A stretch of 64,000 bases of DNA from Modestobacter italicus (GTDB taxonomy: Bacteria; Actinomycetota; Actinomycetes; Mycobacteriales; Geodermatophilaceae): positions 496,001-560,000 of the forward strand of contig NZ_JABGCJ010000001.1 in assembly GCF_019799965.1 (NCBI RefSeq), read 5' to 3'. Numbering within the stretch: position 1 is the first letter of the stretch; each line of letters starts with the position of its first letter. Made by a program: the position numbers and the translations under genes. This document shows, in pieces, positions 16,477 to 24,499 of the stretch. The notes under the pieces were generated by a model. The model searched no databases. It was not told the DNA's origin and worked only from the letters and a program-made list of their open reading frames with translations.

Positions 16477-17469
16477 ATGACCATCGCGAGCCAGAGCCCC
16501 CGTGACGCGCTGATCGCCGCGCCCACGGTCGTCAGCCAGCTCGACCCCGACCGCCCGCCGGCCGCGCGCCGCCGGACCAAGCTGACCCGCAACAACTGGG
16601 GCTACGCCTACGTCGCCCCGTTCTTCCTCGTCTTCGGCGCCTTCAGCCTGTACCCGTTCCTCTACACCGCCTGGGTCTCGCTGCACCGCACGAGCCTGTC
16701 GAACATCGACGGCGGCACGTGGGTGGGCCTGGAGAACTACCGCAACCTGCTGCAGAGCGAGTTCTTCTGGAACGCCGCGCGCAACACCCTCACGATCGGG
16801 ATCCTCTCCACGGTCCCGCAGCTGTGCATGGCCCTGGGCCTGGCCCACCTGCTCAACTACAAGCTGCGCGGCCGCACCTTCTTCCGCACCGCGATGCTGA
16901 TGCCCTACGCGACCAGCATCGCCGCCGCCACGCTCGTCTTCGCCCAGCTCTTCGGCCGCGACTACGGCCTGATCAACACGATGCTGGAAGCCGTCGGCCT
17001 GGAGCGGATCGACTGGGAGTCCGGCACGTGGACCAGCCAGTTCGCCATCGCGGTGATCGTGACGTGGCGCTGGACCGGCTACAACGCGCTGATCTACCTG
17101 GCCGCGATGCAGTCGATCCCCGGTGAGCTCTACGAGGCCGCCGAGATCGACGGAGCCAGCCGGTGGAAGCAGTTCCTGCACGTCACGATCCCGTCACTGC
17201 GCCCGACGATCCTGTTCACCGTCGTCGTCTCGACCATCGGTGCGGTCCAGCTGTTCGGCGAGCCGCTGCTGTTCGCCGGCAACGGCACGACCTCCGGCGG
17301 CTCCTCGGGCCAGTACCAGACGCTCGGCCTGCTGATGTACCAGCAGGGCTGGAGCAACTTCCACATCGGACAGGCCGCCACCACCGCCTGGGCGATGTTC
17401 ATGATCATCCTGGTGATCGTGGGGGTCAACGCCGTCATCGGCCGCCTCCGCGCCCGGGCCGACCGGTAG
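16477..17469 (+). CDS. Sugar ABC transporter permease, MalF/CebF type
   Basis: 330 residues. A charged N-terminus (about 45 residues, RRRTKLTRNNWGYAYVAPF) precedes six helices. The coupling motif EAAEIDGASRWKQFLHVTIPSLRPT has the EAA-loop pattern EAA-x3-G-x9-I-x-LP. It forms the membrane channel with the next permease and is energised by the MsiK-like ATPase. It shares its operon with the binding protein gene. The next start follows 9 nt after its stop. Confidence 0.92.
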   Translation: MTIASQSPRDALIAAPTVVSQLDPDRPPAARRRTKLTRNNWGYAYVAPFFLVFGAFSLYPFLYTAWVSLHRTSLSNIDGGTWVGLENYRNLLQSEFFWNAARNTLTIGILSTVPQLCMALGLAHLLNYKLRGRTFFRTAMLMPYATSIAAATLVFAQLFGRDYGLINTMLEAVGLERIDWESGTWTSQFAIAVIVTWRWTGYNALIYLAAMQSIPGELYEAAEIDGASRWKQFLHVTIPSLRPTILFTVVVSTIGAVQLFGEPLLFAGNGTTSGGSSGQYQTLGLLMYQQGWSNFHIGQAATTAWAMFMIILVIVGVNAVIGRLRARADR

Positions 17470-17478
17470 GAGACCGGC

Positions 17479-18387
17479 ATGGCGACGCTCGCTCCCCCCG
17501 TCCCCGACGCCGGTCGGGACCCCTCCCCCGCCGCACCGACCGCCCACCGCCGGCGCCGGGGCGGCCGCAGGGCCGGCAAGCCCGGCCCGGTCACCTACAC
17601 GCTGCTCACGCTGACGACGCTGGTGTCGATCTTCCCGCTGTACTGGACCCTGGTCGCGGGGTCGCACACGAACGCCGAGATCGCCGCCACCCCACCGCCG
17701 TTCCTGCCCAACGCCAGCCTGTTCGACAACTTCAAGCTGGCGCTGGAGCAGGCGCCGATCGGCAAGGCGATCCTCAACTCGATCCTGGTCTCCGGCGCGA
17801 TCACCGTCGGCACCGTGCTGTTCTGCACGCTGGCCGGGTTCGCCTTCGCCAAGCTGGCCTTCCGCGGCAAGGGCGTCCTGCTGGCCCTGGTGATCGGCAC
17901 GATGATGGTGCCCACCCAGCTGTCGGTCATCCCGCTGTTCATGATGATCGCCGAGCTGCAGTGGGTGAACCAGCTGCAGGCGGTCATCCTGCCCACGCTG
18001 GTCAGCGCCTTCGGCGTCTTCTTCATGCGCCAGTACCTGATCTCCTCGCTGCCCAACGAGCTGCTGGAGGCCGGCCGGGTCGACGGCGCGTCGACGTTCC
18101 GCATCTTCTGGTCGATCGTCGTCCCGGTCGCCCGGCCGGCGATGGCCGTGCTGGCGATGCTGACCTTCCTGACCGCCTGGAACGAGTTCTTCTGGCCGCT
18201 CATCGCGCTGACCACCGCCAACCCGACGGTGCAGGTGGCGCTGGCCGGACTCGGTTCCGGCTACGTCCCCCAGCAGTCGGTGATCATGGCCGGCACCCTG
18301 CTCGGCACGCTGCCGGTCCTCGTCGTCTTCACAATCCTGGGCAAGCAGATCGTCGGCGGCATCATGCAGGGCGCGGTGAAGGGATGA
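17479..18387 (+). CDS. Sugar ABC transporter permease, MalG/CebG type
   Basis: 302 residues from ATG 17479 with GGAG upstream. An Arg-rich cytoplasmic N-terminus (HRRRRGGRRAGKPGP) precedes six helices. The EAA loop reads LPNELLEAGRVDGASTFRIFWSIVVPVARPAMA. It ends in the typical LGKQIVGGIMQGAVKG. It pairs with the upstream MalF-like permease. The N-terminal arginine block carries no known function. Confidence 0.92.
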   Translation: MATLAPPVPDAGRDPSPAAPTAHRRRRGGRRAGKPGPVTYTLLTLTTLVSIFPLYWTLVAGSHTNAEIAATPPPFLPNASLFDNFKLALEQAPIGKAILNSILVSGAITVGTVLFCTLAGFAFAKLAFRGKGVLLALVIGTMMVPTQLSVIPLFMMIAELQWVNQLQAVILPTLVSAFGVFFMRQYLISSLPNELLEAGRVDGASTFRIFWSIVVPVARPAMAVLAMLTFLTAWNEFFWPLIALTTANPTVQVALAGLGSGYVPQQSVIMAGTLLGTLPVLVVFTILGKQIVGGIMQGAVKG

Positions 18388-18436
18388 CCCACTGCGCAGC
18401 TCCGTCCCCCCTCCCTTCTCCCGAGAGGCCCTGACC

Positions 18437-19534
18437 ATGGCCACCGTGTCCTTCCAGCAGGCCAGCCGGATCTACCCCAAGGCCGAGCGGCCGGCGGTCG
18501 ACTCGCTGGACCTGCAGATCGCCGACGGCGAGTTCCTCGTCCTGGTCGGGCCGTCCGGGTGCGGGAAGTCCACCTCGCTGCGGATGCTCGCCGGGCTGGA
18601 GGAGGTGGACTCCGGGTCGATCGTCATCGGCGACAAGGACGTCACCGACGCCCCGCCCAAGGACCGCGACATCGCGATGGTGTTCCAGAACTACGCCCTC
18701 TACCCGCACATGACGGTCGAGGAGAACATGGGCTTCGCGCTCAAGCTGGCCGGCATCGGCAAGGACGAACGGGCCACCCGGGTGCGCGAGGCGGCGAAGA
18801 TCCTGGACCTGGAGCCCTACCTCTCCCGTCGGCCCAAGGCCCTCTCCGGTGGCCAGCGGCAGCGCGTGGCCATGGGCCGGGCGATCGTGCGCAACCCGCA
18901 GGTGTTCCTGATGGACGAGCCGCTGTCCAACCTCGACGCCAAGCTGCGGGTGCAGACCCGCACCCAGATCGCGGCCCTGCAGCGCCGGCTGGGCACCACC
19001 ACCGTCTACGTCACCCACGACCAGGTCGAGGCGATGACCATGGGCGACCGGGTCGCGGTGCTCAAGGACGGCGTCCTGCAGCAGTGCGACACCCCCGGCG
19101 CGCTCTACGACCGCCCGGCCAACGTCTTCGTCGCCGGCTTCATCGGATCGCCCGCGATGAACCTGGTCACCGGCGACGCCGTGGACGGCGGCGTCCAGGT
19201 CGGCAGCGCGGTGCTGCCGGTCCCCCGCGACCAGCTGACCCGGGCCGCGGCGAGCAACGGGAAGGTGACCGTCGGGTTCCGGCCCGAGTCGGTGCGCCTG
19301 GCCGGCCCCGGCGAGGGCCTGCCGGTGCGGGTCGACGTCGTGGAGCAGCTGGGCTCGGACGCCTTCCTCTACACCTCCCTGGCCGACGCCCCCGACGACG
19401 TCCTGCACTCCGCCGACCTCGTGGTCCGCACCGAGCCACGCACCCCCGTCACCACCGGGCAGCAGCTGTGGCTGAGCGCGGACCGAGGTGCCCTGCACGT
19501 CTTCGACGCCCAGACTCAGCAGCGGGTCGACTGA
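18437..19534 (+). CDS. Sugar ABC transporter ATPase (MsiK/UgpC type)
   Basis: 365 residues. Walker A GPSGCGKST (about 38-46), Q-loop VFQNYALYPHMTV, signature LSGGQRQRVAMGRA, Walker B VFLMDEPLSNLDAKLR, H-switch VTHDQVEAMTMGDR, then a C-terminal OB-fold/TOBE region (GFRPESVRLAGPG). MsiK-type ATPases often serve several sugar importers, but this one lies inside the operon right after its permeases. A degenerate R2 element follows 6 nt after the stop. Confidence 0.92.
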   Translation: MATVSFQQASRIYPKAERPAVDSLDLQIADGEFLVLVGPSGCGKSTSLRMLAGLEEVDSGSIVIGDKDVTDAPPKDRDIAMVFQNYALYPHMTVEENMGFALKLAGIGKDERATRVREAAKILDLEPYLSRRPKALSGGQRQRVAMGRAIVRNPQVFLMDEPLSNLDAKLRVQTRTQIAALQRRLGTTTVYVTHDQVEAMTMGDRVAVLKDGVLQQCDTPGALYDRPANVFVAGFIGSPAMNLVTGDAVDGGVQVGSAVLPVPRDQLTRAAASNGKVTVGFRPESVRLAGPGEGLPVRVDVVEQLGSDAFLYTSLADAPDDVLHSADLVVRTEPRTPVTTGQQLWLSADRGALHVFDAQTQQRVD

Positions 19535-19540
19535 CGGAGA

Positions 19541-19583
19541 CCCCCACCGCTCCCGAGCTCCCGGCGGGCCCCTGCAGGGGGCC
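19541..19583 (+). repeat. R2 element, degenerate copy
   Basis: Starts 6 nt after the ATPase stop, in the same orientation. The C-rich start CCCCCACCGCTCCCGAGCTC and the end GCGGGCCCCTGCAGGGGGCC match the other R2 copies, but the left half of the outer stem is missing. The remaining GGCCCCTGCAGGGGGCC can fold by itself. Confidence 0.6.
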
Positions 19584-19655
19584 GCCCCCTCCTCCTCCGC
19601 GCGGCCTGACCTCGCCGTGCGGTCCCTCCACGCCCTCGCAAGGAGCAGCACCGCC

Positions 19656-21053
19656 ATGACATCGACCGACGTGCGCCCGGACACCGCCTCCGGGCTGTCC
19701 TTCCCGCCCGGCTTCACCTTCGGCGCCGCCACCGCCGCCTACCAGATCGAGGGCGCGGTCGACGTCGACGGCCGTGGGCCCTCGATCTGGGACACCTTCA
19801 GCCACACCCCCGGCAAGACCCACCTGGGCCACACCGGCGACGTCGCCGTCGAGCACTACACCCGGTACCCCCAGGACGTCGCCCTGATGAAGGACCTCGG
19901 CCTGGACGCCTACCGCTTCTCCGTCTCCTGGCCGCGGGTGCTCCCGGCCGGGGCCGGCGCGATCGAGCAGCGCGGCCTGGACTTCTACCGCCGGCTGGTC
20001 GACGAGCTGCTCGAGGCCGGCATCGCGCCCTGGCTGACGCTGTACCACTGGGACCTCCCGCAGGCGCTGCAGGACCAGGGCGGCTGGACGAACCGGGACA
20101 CCGCCTACCGCTTCGCCGAGTACGCCGGCGTGGTCTACGACGCCCTGGGCGACCGGGTGCCGCACTGGTCGACGCTGAACGAGCCGATGTGCAGCTCGCT
20201 GCTGGGCTACATGGCCGGCCAGCACGCCCCCGGCCACCAGGACCCGGTCGAGGCCTCCCGCGCGGTGCACCACCTGCTGCTCGGGCACGGCCTGGCGACC
20301 CAGGTGATGCGCGACAAGGGCGCCGACCACCTGGGCATCACGCTGAACTTCACCCCGATGAAGCCCGCCACCGACTCCGCGGCCGACGTCGACGCCGCCC
20401 GCCGGCTCGACGGCCAGCAGAACCGGATGTTCCTGGTGCCGATCGCCACCGGCGAGTACCCGGCCGACGTCGTCGACGACCTGGCCGCGGCCGGGGCGCC
20501 GCTGCCGGTGCAGGACGGCGACCTGGAGATCATCTCCACGCCGGTCGACTGGCTGGGCATCAACTACTACTTCCAGTCCACCGTGCGCGCGCTCAGCGAG
20601 CCCAGCGGCAAGCACCCGACCTTCATCGGCGCGGAGCTGGTCGAGGACCTGGAGCCCGAGGGCCCGACCACCACGATGGGCTGGGGCATCAACCCGGAGG
20701 CGTTCACCGACCTGCTGACCTGGATCAGCGGGGTGGCGCCGGGCCTGCCGATGTTCATCACCGAGAACGGGTCGGCCTGGCCCGACGAGGTCTCCGCCGA
20801 CGGCCAGGTGCACGACCCCGAGCGGGTCGACTACCTGCTGCGGCACCTGGCCGCGATGACCGAGGCGATGGACGCCGGCGCCGACGTGCGCGGCTACTTC
20901 GCCTGGTCGCTGCTGGACAACTACGAGTGGGCCCGCGGCTACGACCAGCGCTTCGGCATCGTGCACGTCGACTACGAGACCCAGGTCCGGACGCCGAAGG
21001 ACAGCGCCCGCGCCTACGCCGACGTCATCCGCAGCGCCAAGGACGGCGAGTGA
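19656..21053 (+). CDS. GH1 beta-glucosidase
   Basis: 465 residues, the usual GH1 length, without a signal peptide, hence cytoplasmic. FPPGFTFGAATAAYQIEGA at 16-34, acid/base E176 in TLNEP, nucleophile E370 in ITENGSAWPDE, plus the glycone-binding YHWDLPQALQ and the C-terminal WSLLDNYEWARGY. It hydrolyses imported cellobiose or other beta-glucosides to glucose. ATG 19656 is chosen because GGAG lies upstream and the GH1 fold begins shortly after. Its stop overlaps the next start (GTGA). Confidence 0.95.
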   Translation: MTSTDVRPDTASGLSFPPGFTFGAATAAYQIEGAVDVDGRGPSIWDTFSHTPGKTHLGHTGDVAVEHYTRYPQDVALMKDLGLDAYRFSVSWPRVLPAGAGAIEQRGLDFYRRLVDELLEAGIAPWLTLYHWDLPQALQDQGGWTNRDTAYRFAEYAGVVYDALGDRVPHWSTLNEPMCSSLLGYMAGQHAPGHQDPVEASRAVHHLLLGHGLATQVMRDKGADHLGITLNFTPMKPATDSAADVDAARRLDGQQNRMFLVPIATGEYPADVVDDLAAAGAPLPVQDGDLEIISTPVDWLGINYYFQSTVRALSEPSGKHPTFIGAELVEDLEPEGPTTTMGWGINPEAFTDLLTWISGVAPGLPMFITENGSAWPDEVSADGQVHDPERVDYLLRHLAAMTEAMDAGADVRGYFAWSLLDNYEWARGYDQRFGIVHVDYETQVRTPKDSARAYADVIRSAKDGE

Positions 21054-21772
21054 CCGACGCCTCCACCGCCGACCTCGCGGGACGCCGGGTGCTGCTCACC
21101 GGCGCCTCCCGCGGGGTCGGCGCGGCCGTCGCCCGGCAGCTGGTCGCGGCCGGCGCCGACGTGCTCGGCACCGCCCGGGACGCCGCGGCCCTCGACCGGC
21201 TGGCCGCGGAGCTGGCCGTTGGTCCCGGCTCGTTCACCGCCGTCGTCGCCGAGCTGACCGACGAGGCCACGCCCGGACGGCTGGCCGAGGCGGTCGGCGA
21301 GCGGTGGGGTGCGCTGGACGTGCTGCTGAACAACGCCGGGGTGATGCTCGCCCGCGAGGCCCGCTTCGAGGACGAGCCGGCCGGCACGCTCGAGGAGAGC
21401 CTGCTGGTCAACTGCGTCGTCCCGCACCGGCTGGTGCTGGCGCTGCTGCCCGCCCTGCGCAAGGGCGACCAGCCGCAGGTGGTGCACGTCAGCTCCGGCG
21501 CGGGCACCACCGAGCTCATCCGGGACGCCGGGATCGGCAGCTACCGGGTGAGCAAGTGGGCGCTGAACGGCCTGGTGCTCATGCAGGCCGCCCAGCTCGC
21601 CGGCGAGGTCGCGGTCAACGCCCTGGACCCCGGCTGGGTGCGCACCGATCTCGGCGGCGACGAGGCGCCGGGGACCCCGGAGGAGAGCGCGACCGGCGCG
21701 CTGGCGCTGCTGCGCGAGCCGCCGTCGGTGACCGGCCGGATCTTCAAGGACGGCGCCGAGATCTCGTTCTGA
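21050..21772 (+). CDS. Short-chain dehydrogenase/reductase
   Basis: 240 residues. Cofactor motif TGASRGVG (17-24), NNAG, catalytic S in VHVSSGAG and the YxxxK motif in SYRVSKWALNG, then LDPGWVRTDLGG. A classical SDR using NAD(P). The GTG at 21050 overlaps the beta-glucosidase stop, so it is translationally coupled to sugar catabolism. A sugar or aldehyde substrate is possible but not shown. Confidence 0.9.
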   Translation: MTDASTADLAGRRVLLTGASRGVGAAVARQLVAAGADVLGTARDAAALDRLAAELAVGPGSFTAVVAELTDEATPGRLAEAVGERWGALDVLLNNAGVMLAREARFEDEPAGTLEESLLVNCVVPHRLVLALLPALRKGDQPQVVHVSSGAGTTELIRDAGIGSYRVSKWALNGLVLMQAAQLAGEVAVNALDPGWVRTDLGGDEAPGTPEESATGALALLREPPSVTGRIFKDGAEISF

Positions 21773-21786
21773 CCTCATCACCTCTG

Positions 21787-21823
21787 CTCGAGCCCTGGCC
21801 TGCACCTCGGGCCGGGGCTCGAG
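21787..21823. terminator. Hairpin between SDR and GH105-like genes
   Basis: Arms 21787-21800 (CTCGAGCCCTGGCC) and 21810-21823 (GGCCGGGGCTCGAG) pair over 14 bp with one G-T, with a 9-nt loop. It starts 15 nt after the SDR stop and ends 20 nt before the next start, so it may end the operon or act as an attenuator. Confidence 0.6.
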
Positions 21824-21843
21824 TCGTCCGGGAGGACCTTGCC

Positions 21844-22791
21844 GTGCTCGATCCGGACACCCGCCGGCGCGTGCTCGACTGCCTGCTGGTGGCCCAGCGC
21901 CACTCCTGGGACCAGGGGCTCACCGCCGCCGTGCTCGACGAGGCCGGCGCGGCGGGCCCGCTGCGCGCGCTGGTCGACGACGCGGTGGCCCGGCAGCGGG
22001 CCGACGGCCGGCTGGCCGAGCTGGACCCGGCGTGCGCGGTGAACAGCGGCGCGGTCGGTGAGCTCGTGCACGCCCTCGCCGTCCGCACCGGCGACCCGGC
22101 GCTGACCGCGGCGGTGGCCGGGCAGCGGGCCTGGCTGACCAGCGGGGCGCCCCGGGCCGCGGACGGCACGCTGTTCCACCTGCTCGGCAGCCGGCAGGTC
22201 TGGTCCGACACCGTCTACATGGTGGTGCCGTTCCTGGCGGCGGTCGGCGAGCCGGCCGCCGCCCTCGCCCAGCTCGCCGGCCACCGGGCCCGGCTGCGCC
22301 ACCCCGGCACCGGGTTGTGGGCGGCGCGGTGGGACGAGGACGCCGTCGCGCTCGCCGACGCCCGCCCCTGGGGCACCGGCAACGGCTGGGTCGCCGCCGG
22401 CGCGGCGCGCACGGTCGGCCGGCTCCCCGCGGACGACGCCCGGGTGGTCGCCGTACAGGTGCGCGAACTGCTGGACGTCTGCCTGGCGCACCGCCGTCCG
22501 GACGGGCTCTTCGGCGACGTGCTCGACGACCCGGCCGGGCCCGCGGACACCAACGTGGCCGCGATGCTGGCGACCGCGGCGCTCACCGGGGCAGCCGAGG
22601 GCTGGCTGCCGCCGTCCTACGGCGCGACCGGCGAGTCGCTGCTGGGCGCGGTGGCCGCCCGGGTGGACGAGCTCGGCCGGGTGACCGGCGCGAGCGCCGC
22701 ACCGCACTTCGACCGCCCCGGCTCCTCCCCCGAGGCCCAGGCCTTCCTCCTGCTGGCCGACGCCGCCCACCGCCGGTGGCGCGCGCCCTGA
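21844..22791 (+). CDS. GH105/GH88-like unsaturated glycoside hydrolase
   Basis: 315 residues of an (alpha/alpha)6-barrel type. Family-like motifs are SWDQGLTAAVLDEAG near the start, QVWSDTVYMVVPFL with the likely catalytic Asp, and ARPWGTGNGWVAAGAARTV. No signal peptide. GH105 enzymes hydrate unsaturated uronosyl oligosaccharides released by pectin lyases. The GTG at 21844 is chosen from a GGGAGG site upstream. Its presence beside cellobiose genes suggests co-utilisation of plant cell-wall fragments. It is shorter than typical (about 350-370), so the exact family is moderately certain. Confidence 0.75.
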   Translation: MLDPDTRRRVLDCLLVAQRHSWDQGLTAAVLDEAGAAGPLRALVDDAVARQRADGRLAELDPACAVNSGAVGELVHALAVRTGDPALTAAVAGQRAWLTSGAPRAADGTLFHLLGSRQVWSDTVYMVVPFLAAVGEPAAALAQLAGHRARLRHPGTGLWAARWDEDAVALADARPWGTGNGWVAAGAARTVGRLPADDARVVAVQVRELLDVCLAHRRPDGLFGDVLDDPAGPADTNVAAMLATAALTGAAEGWLPPSYGATGESLLGAVAARVDELGRVTGASAAPHFDRPGSSPEAQAFLLLADAAHRRWRAP

Positions 22792-22814
22792 CCACCCCCG
22801 CTCCCCGCCCCCGA

Positions 22815-22852
22815 GACCGAGCAGCCATGTTGGCGAACATGGCCGCTCGGTC
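22815..22852. repeat. R1 palindrome copy 3, extended hairpin
   Basis: Core GCCATGTT-GGCG-AACATGGC (22824-22843) with a single A-C mismatch and then GACCGAGC/GCTCGGTC on the outside, giving a 17-bp stem with one mismatch. It lies 24 nt after the GH105-like stop, facing copy 4, which follows the convergent cellulase gene. Looks like a 3'-end hairpin. Confidence 0.85.
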
Positions 22853-22865
22853 CCGGGCGGCAAGC

Positions 22866-22887
22866 GGCCGTGTCGGCGAACATGGCC
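22866..22887. repeat. R1 palindrome copy 4, diverged
   Basis: GGCCGTGTC-GGCG-AACATGGCC: arms with one wobble and one mismatch. Lies 21 nt beyond the cellulase stop on the minus strand, so each of the two convergent genes has its own R1 copy. Confidence 0.8.
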
Positions 22888-22908
22888 GCGGGGTGGCCGG
22901 GTGGCTGC

Positions 22909-24228
22909 TCAGCGCAGTGGCGGGACCGCCAGCTGGGCCAGCTCCAGCGCCTGCTCCGGGAACCAGGCCCCGGCGGCAGGGTCGACGATGCCGCCCCACT
23001 CCGGGTCGGTGGCGGACCCGGCGATCCCGCGGTTGCACTGACCGTCGGACTGGCCGGGCGTCTTCACCCACAGGTAGGCGTCCAGCAGCGGGAACTCCGC
23101 GGCCGGCTGGGCGTCCGGGCGCGGGCCGAGACCGCGGGCCGGCGGGTTGCACCAGGTCTGCGGGTCCGGGTACGTGGTGTCCGGCACCCACGGGCCCCGG
23201 CCGTTGCGGCTGGTGTCGACGACGAAGTGCGCGGTCGGCTCCAGCTCACCGAGCTGCTGGTCGTAGCGGCTGTTCACCCCGGCGGTGTTCGCCGTGGGAT
23301 CGGCCGCGGTGTCGCTCCACTGCTGGAGCGGGTCCAGCGCCACTCCCTGGAAGTCGTTGGCCGGCCCGCCGCTCCAGTACTGGCTGCCGCACTCGCTCGA
23401 GGGCAGAGCGGTCACGGTGATCAGCGTCAGGCAAGAGGAGATCCAGGTGCCGTACTGCTGCAGGTTGGCCGTGTACTGGTAGTTGGAGACGTTGAGGGCG
23501 AAGCCCTGGAACTGCTCGACCTGAGCGGCGTCCAGCCGCTCCGCGATGTCGCCGACGGCGTGCCAGCCGACGTGGCCGGCATCCAGGTAGACCAGCGCCG
23601 CCGGGTTGGCCCGCTCGATCGCCGCGGCGGCGTAGGTGATGTCGGCCAGCCGGCCCTCGTCGGTCGGCGCGGTGCCCTCGGGGTAGGTGCCGGGCGGGCA
23701 GTCGCCGGGCATCAGCGCCAGGCCGTCGGGCTCGATGACGACGGTGATCTGCTGGCCCTTCCGCAGTCCGGCGGCGAAGCCGTCGACCCAGGCGCGGTAG
23801 GCCGCGTCGTCGGCCGCCCCGCCGGAGGAGTACTGCGAGCAGTCCCGGCCGGGGACGTTGTAGACGACGTAGGTGGGCACGGAGCGGGTGGCCGCCGCCA
23901 GCGCCGAGGCCCGCCGGACCTCCTGCCGCACCTCCTTGGGCGTCCCGTCGGTGAACCAGATGGCCTGCGGGGTGGCCGCCTCGCGGGCGATGAGCTCGGC
24001 GTCCCCGAAGCGCTGCTGCCGGGCGAGGTCGATGGTCTGCCGGACGGCGCCCGGGTCGGGCACCGGGGTGGTGAAGCGCGTGTCCGGGGCGAGCGGCGCG
24101 GCAGGAGCCGGCGCCTCGGCCACGGGTGGGGCGGCGGCGGCCGGCCCGGCCAGGCCCAGCGGGCCGACCGCGATCACCGCGGAGACGGCCAGCAGCGACG
24201 CACGCCGGCGGCGGGGAGTCGAGAACAT
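22909..24228 (-). CDS. Secreted GH6 cellulase (endo/exo-glucanase)
   Basis: 439 residues from ATG 24228. Sec signal with an Arg-rich start (MFSTPRRRRASLLAVSAVIA), cleavage likely near AAAAPPV. GH6 motifs: D129 in YNVPGRDCSQYSSGG, D168 in VVIEPDGLAL, YLDAGHVGW, ALNVSNYQ, D338 in VVDTSRNGRGPW and the C-terminal YLWVKTPGQSDGQC. No carbohydrate-binding module is seen. It degrades beta-1,4-glucan outside the cell to supply the importer. A LacI-type operator lies 41-52 nt upstream of the start and a CRP-like site further up. Confidence 0.94.
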   Translation of the reverse strand: MFSTPRRRRASLLAVSAVIAVGPLGLAGPAAAAPPVAEAPAPAAPLAPDTRFTTPVPDPGAVRQTIDLARQQRFGDAELIAREAATPQAIWFTDGTPKEVRQEVRRASALAAATRSVPTYVVYNVPGRDCSQYSSGGAADDAAYRAWVDGFAAGLRKGQQITVVIEPDGLALMPGDCPPGTYPEGTAPTDEGRLADITYAAAAIERANPAALVYLDAGHVGWHAVGDIAERLDAAQVEQFQGFALNVSNYQYTANLQQYGTWISSCLTLITVTALPSSECGSQYWSGGPANDFQGVALDPLQQWSDTAADPTANTAGVNSRYDQQLGELEPTAHFVVDTSRNGRGPWVPDTTYPDPQTWCNPPARGLGPRPDAQPAAEFPLLDAYLWVKTPGQSDGQCNRGIAGSATDPEWGGIVDPAAGAWFPEQALELAQLAVPPLR

Positions 24229-24268
24229 CGTCGTCCTGTCGTCGGGGGGACCACGGCGGGATCGCCGT

Positions 24269-24280
24269 GAGAGCGCTCTC
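24269..24280. promoter_or_regulatory. LacI-type operator 3, upstream of the cellulase
   Basis: GAGAGCGCTCTC, identical to operator 1 (also preceded by CGT), 41 nt upstream of the GH6 start. It links the secreted cellulase to the repressor 9.5 kb away. Confidence 0.75.
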
Positions 24281-24310
24281 TCGGGACGCCGGGTGAGACC
24301 GCGGCGTGGT

Positions 24311-24328
24311 GTGTGGGAGCGGTCACAC
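24311..24328. promoter_or_regulatory. CRP-like site upstream of the cellulase
   Basis: GTGTGGGAGCGGTCACAC: near-perfect symmetry, TGTGG-N6-TCACA against the general CRP/GlxR consensus TGTGA-N6-TCACA. About 90 nt upstream of the GH6 start, a plausible activator position. One motif match only. Confidence 0.4.
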
Positions 24329-24499
24329 TCTGCCCCGGCTGTGCGGCCGTGCGCAAGACGCCCTCGTACCGGAACCGGGCAGGGCCACCGGACCCGGCGC
24401 CTGCCGCCCTCGACGCCGGGCGCGGGGAGCCCCGAGCGGCTCCCGGCTCGGCACGCGTCGCGCACGACGCCCGGCGTCCGAGCGAGTAGGAAGACGGTC

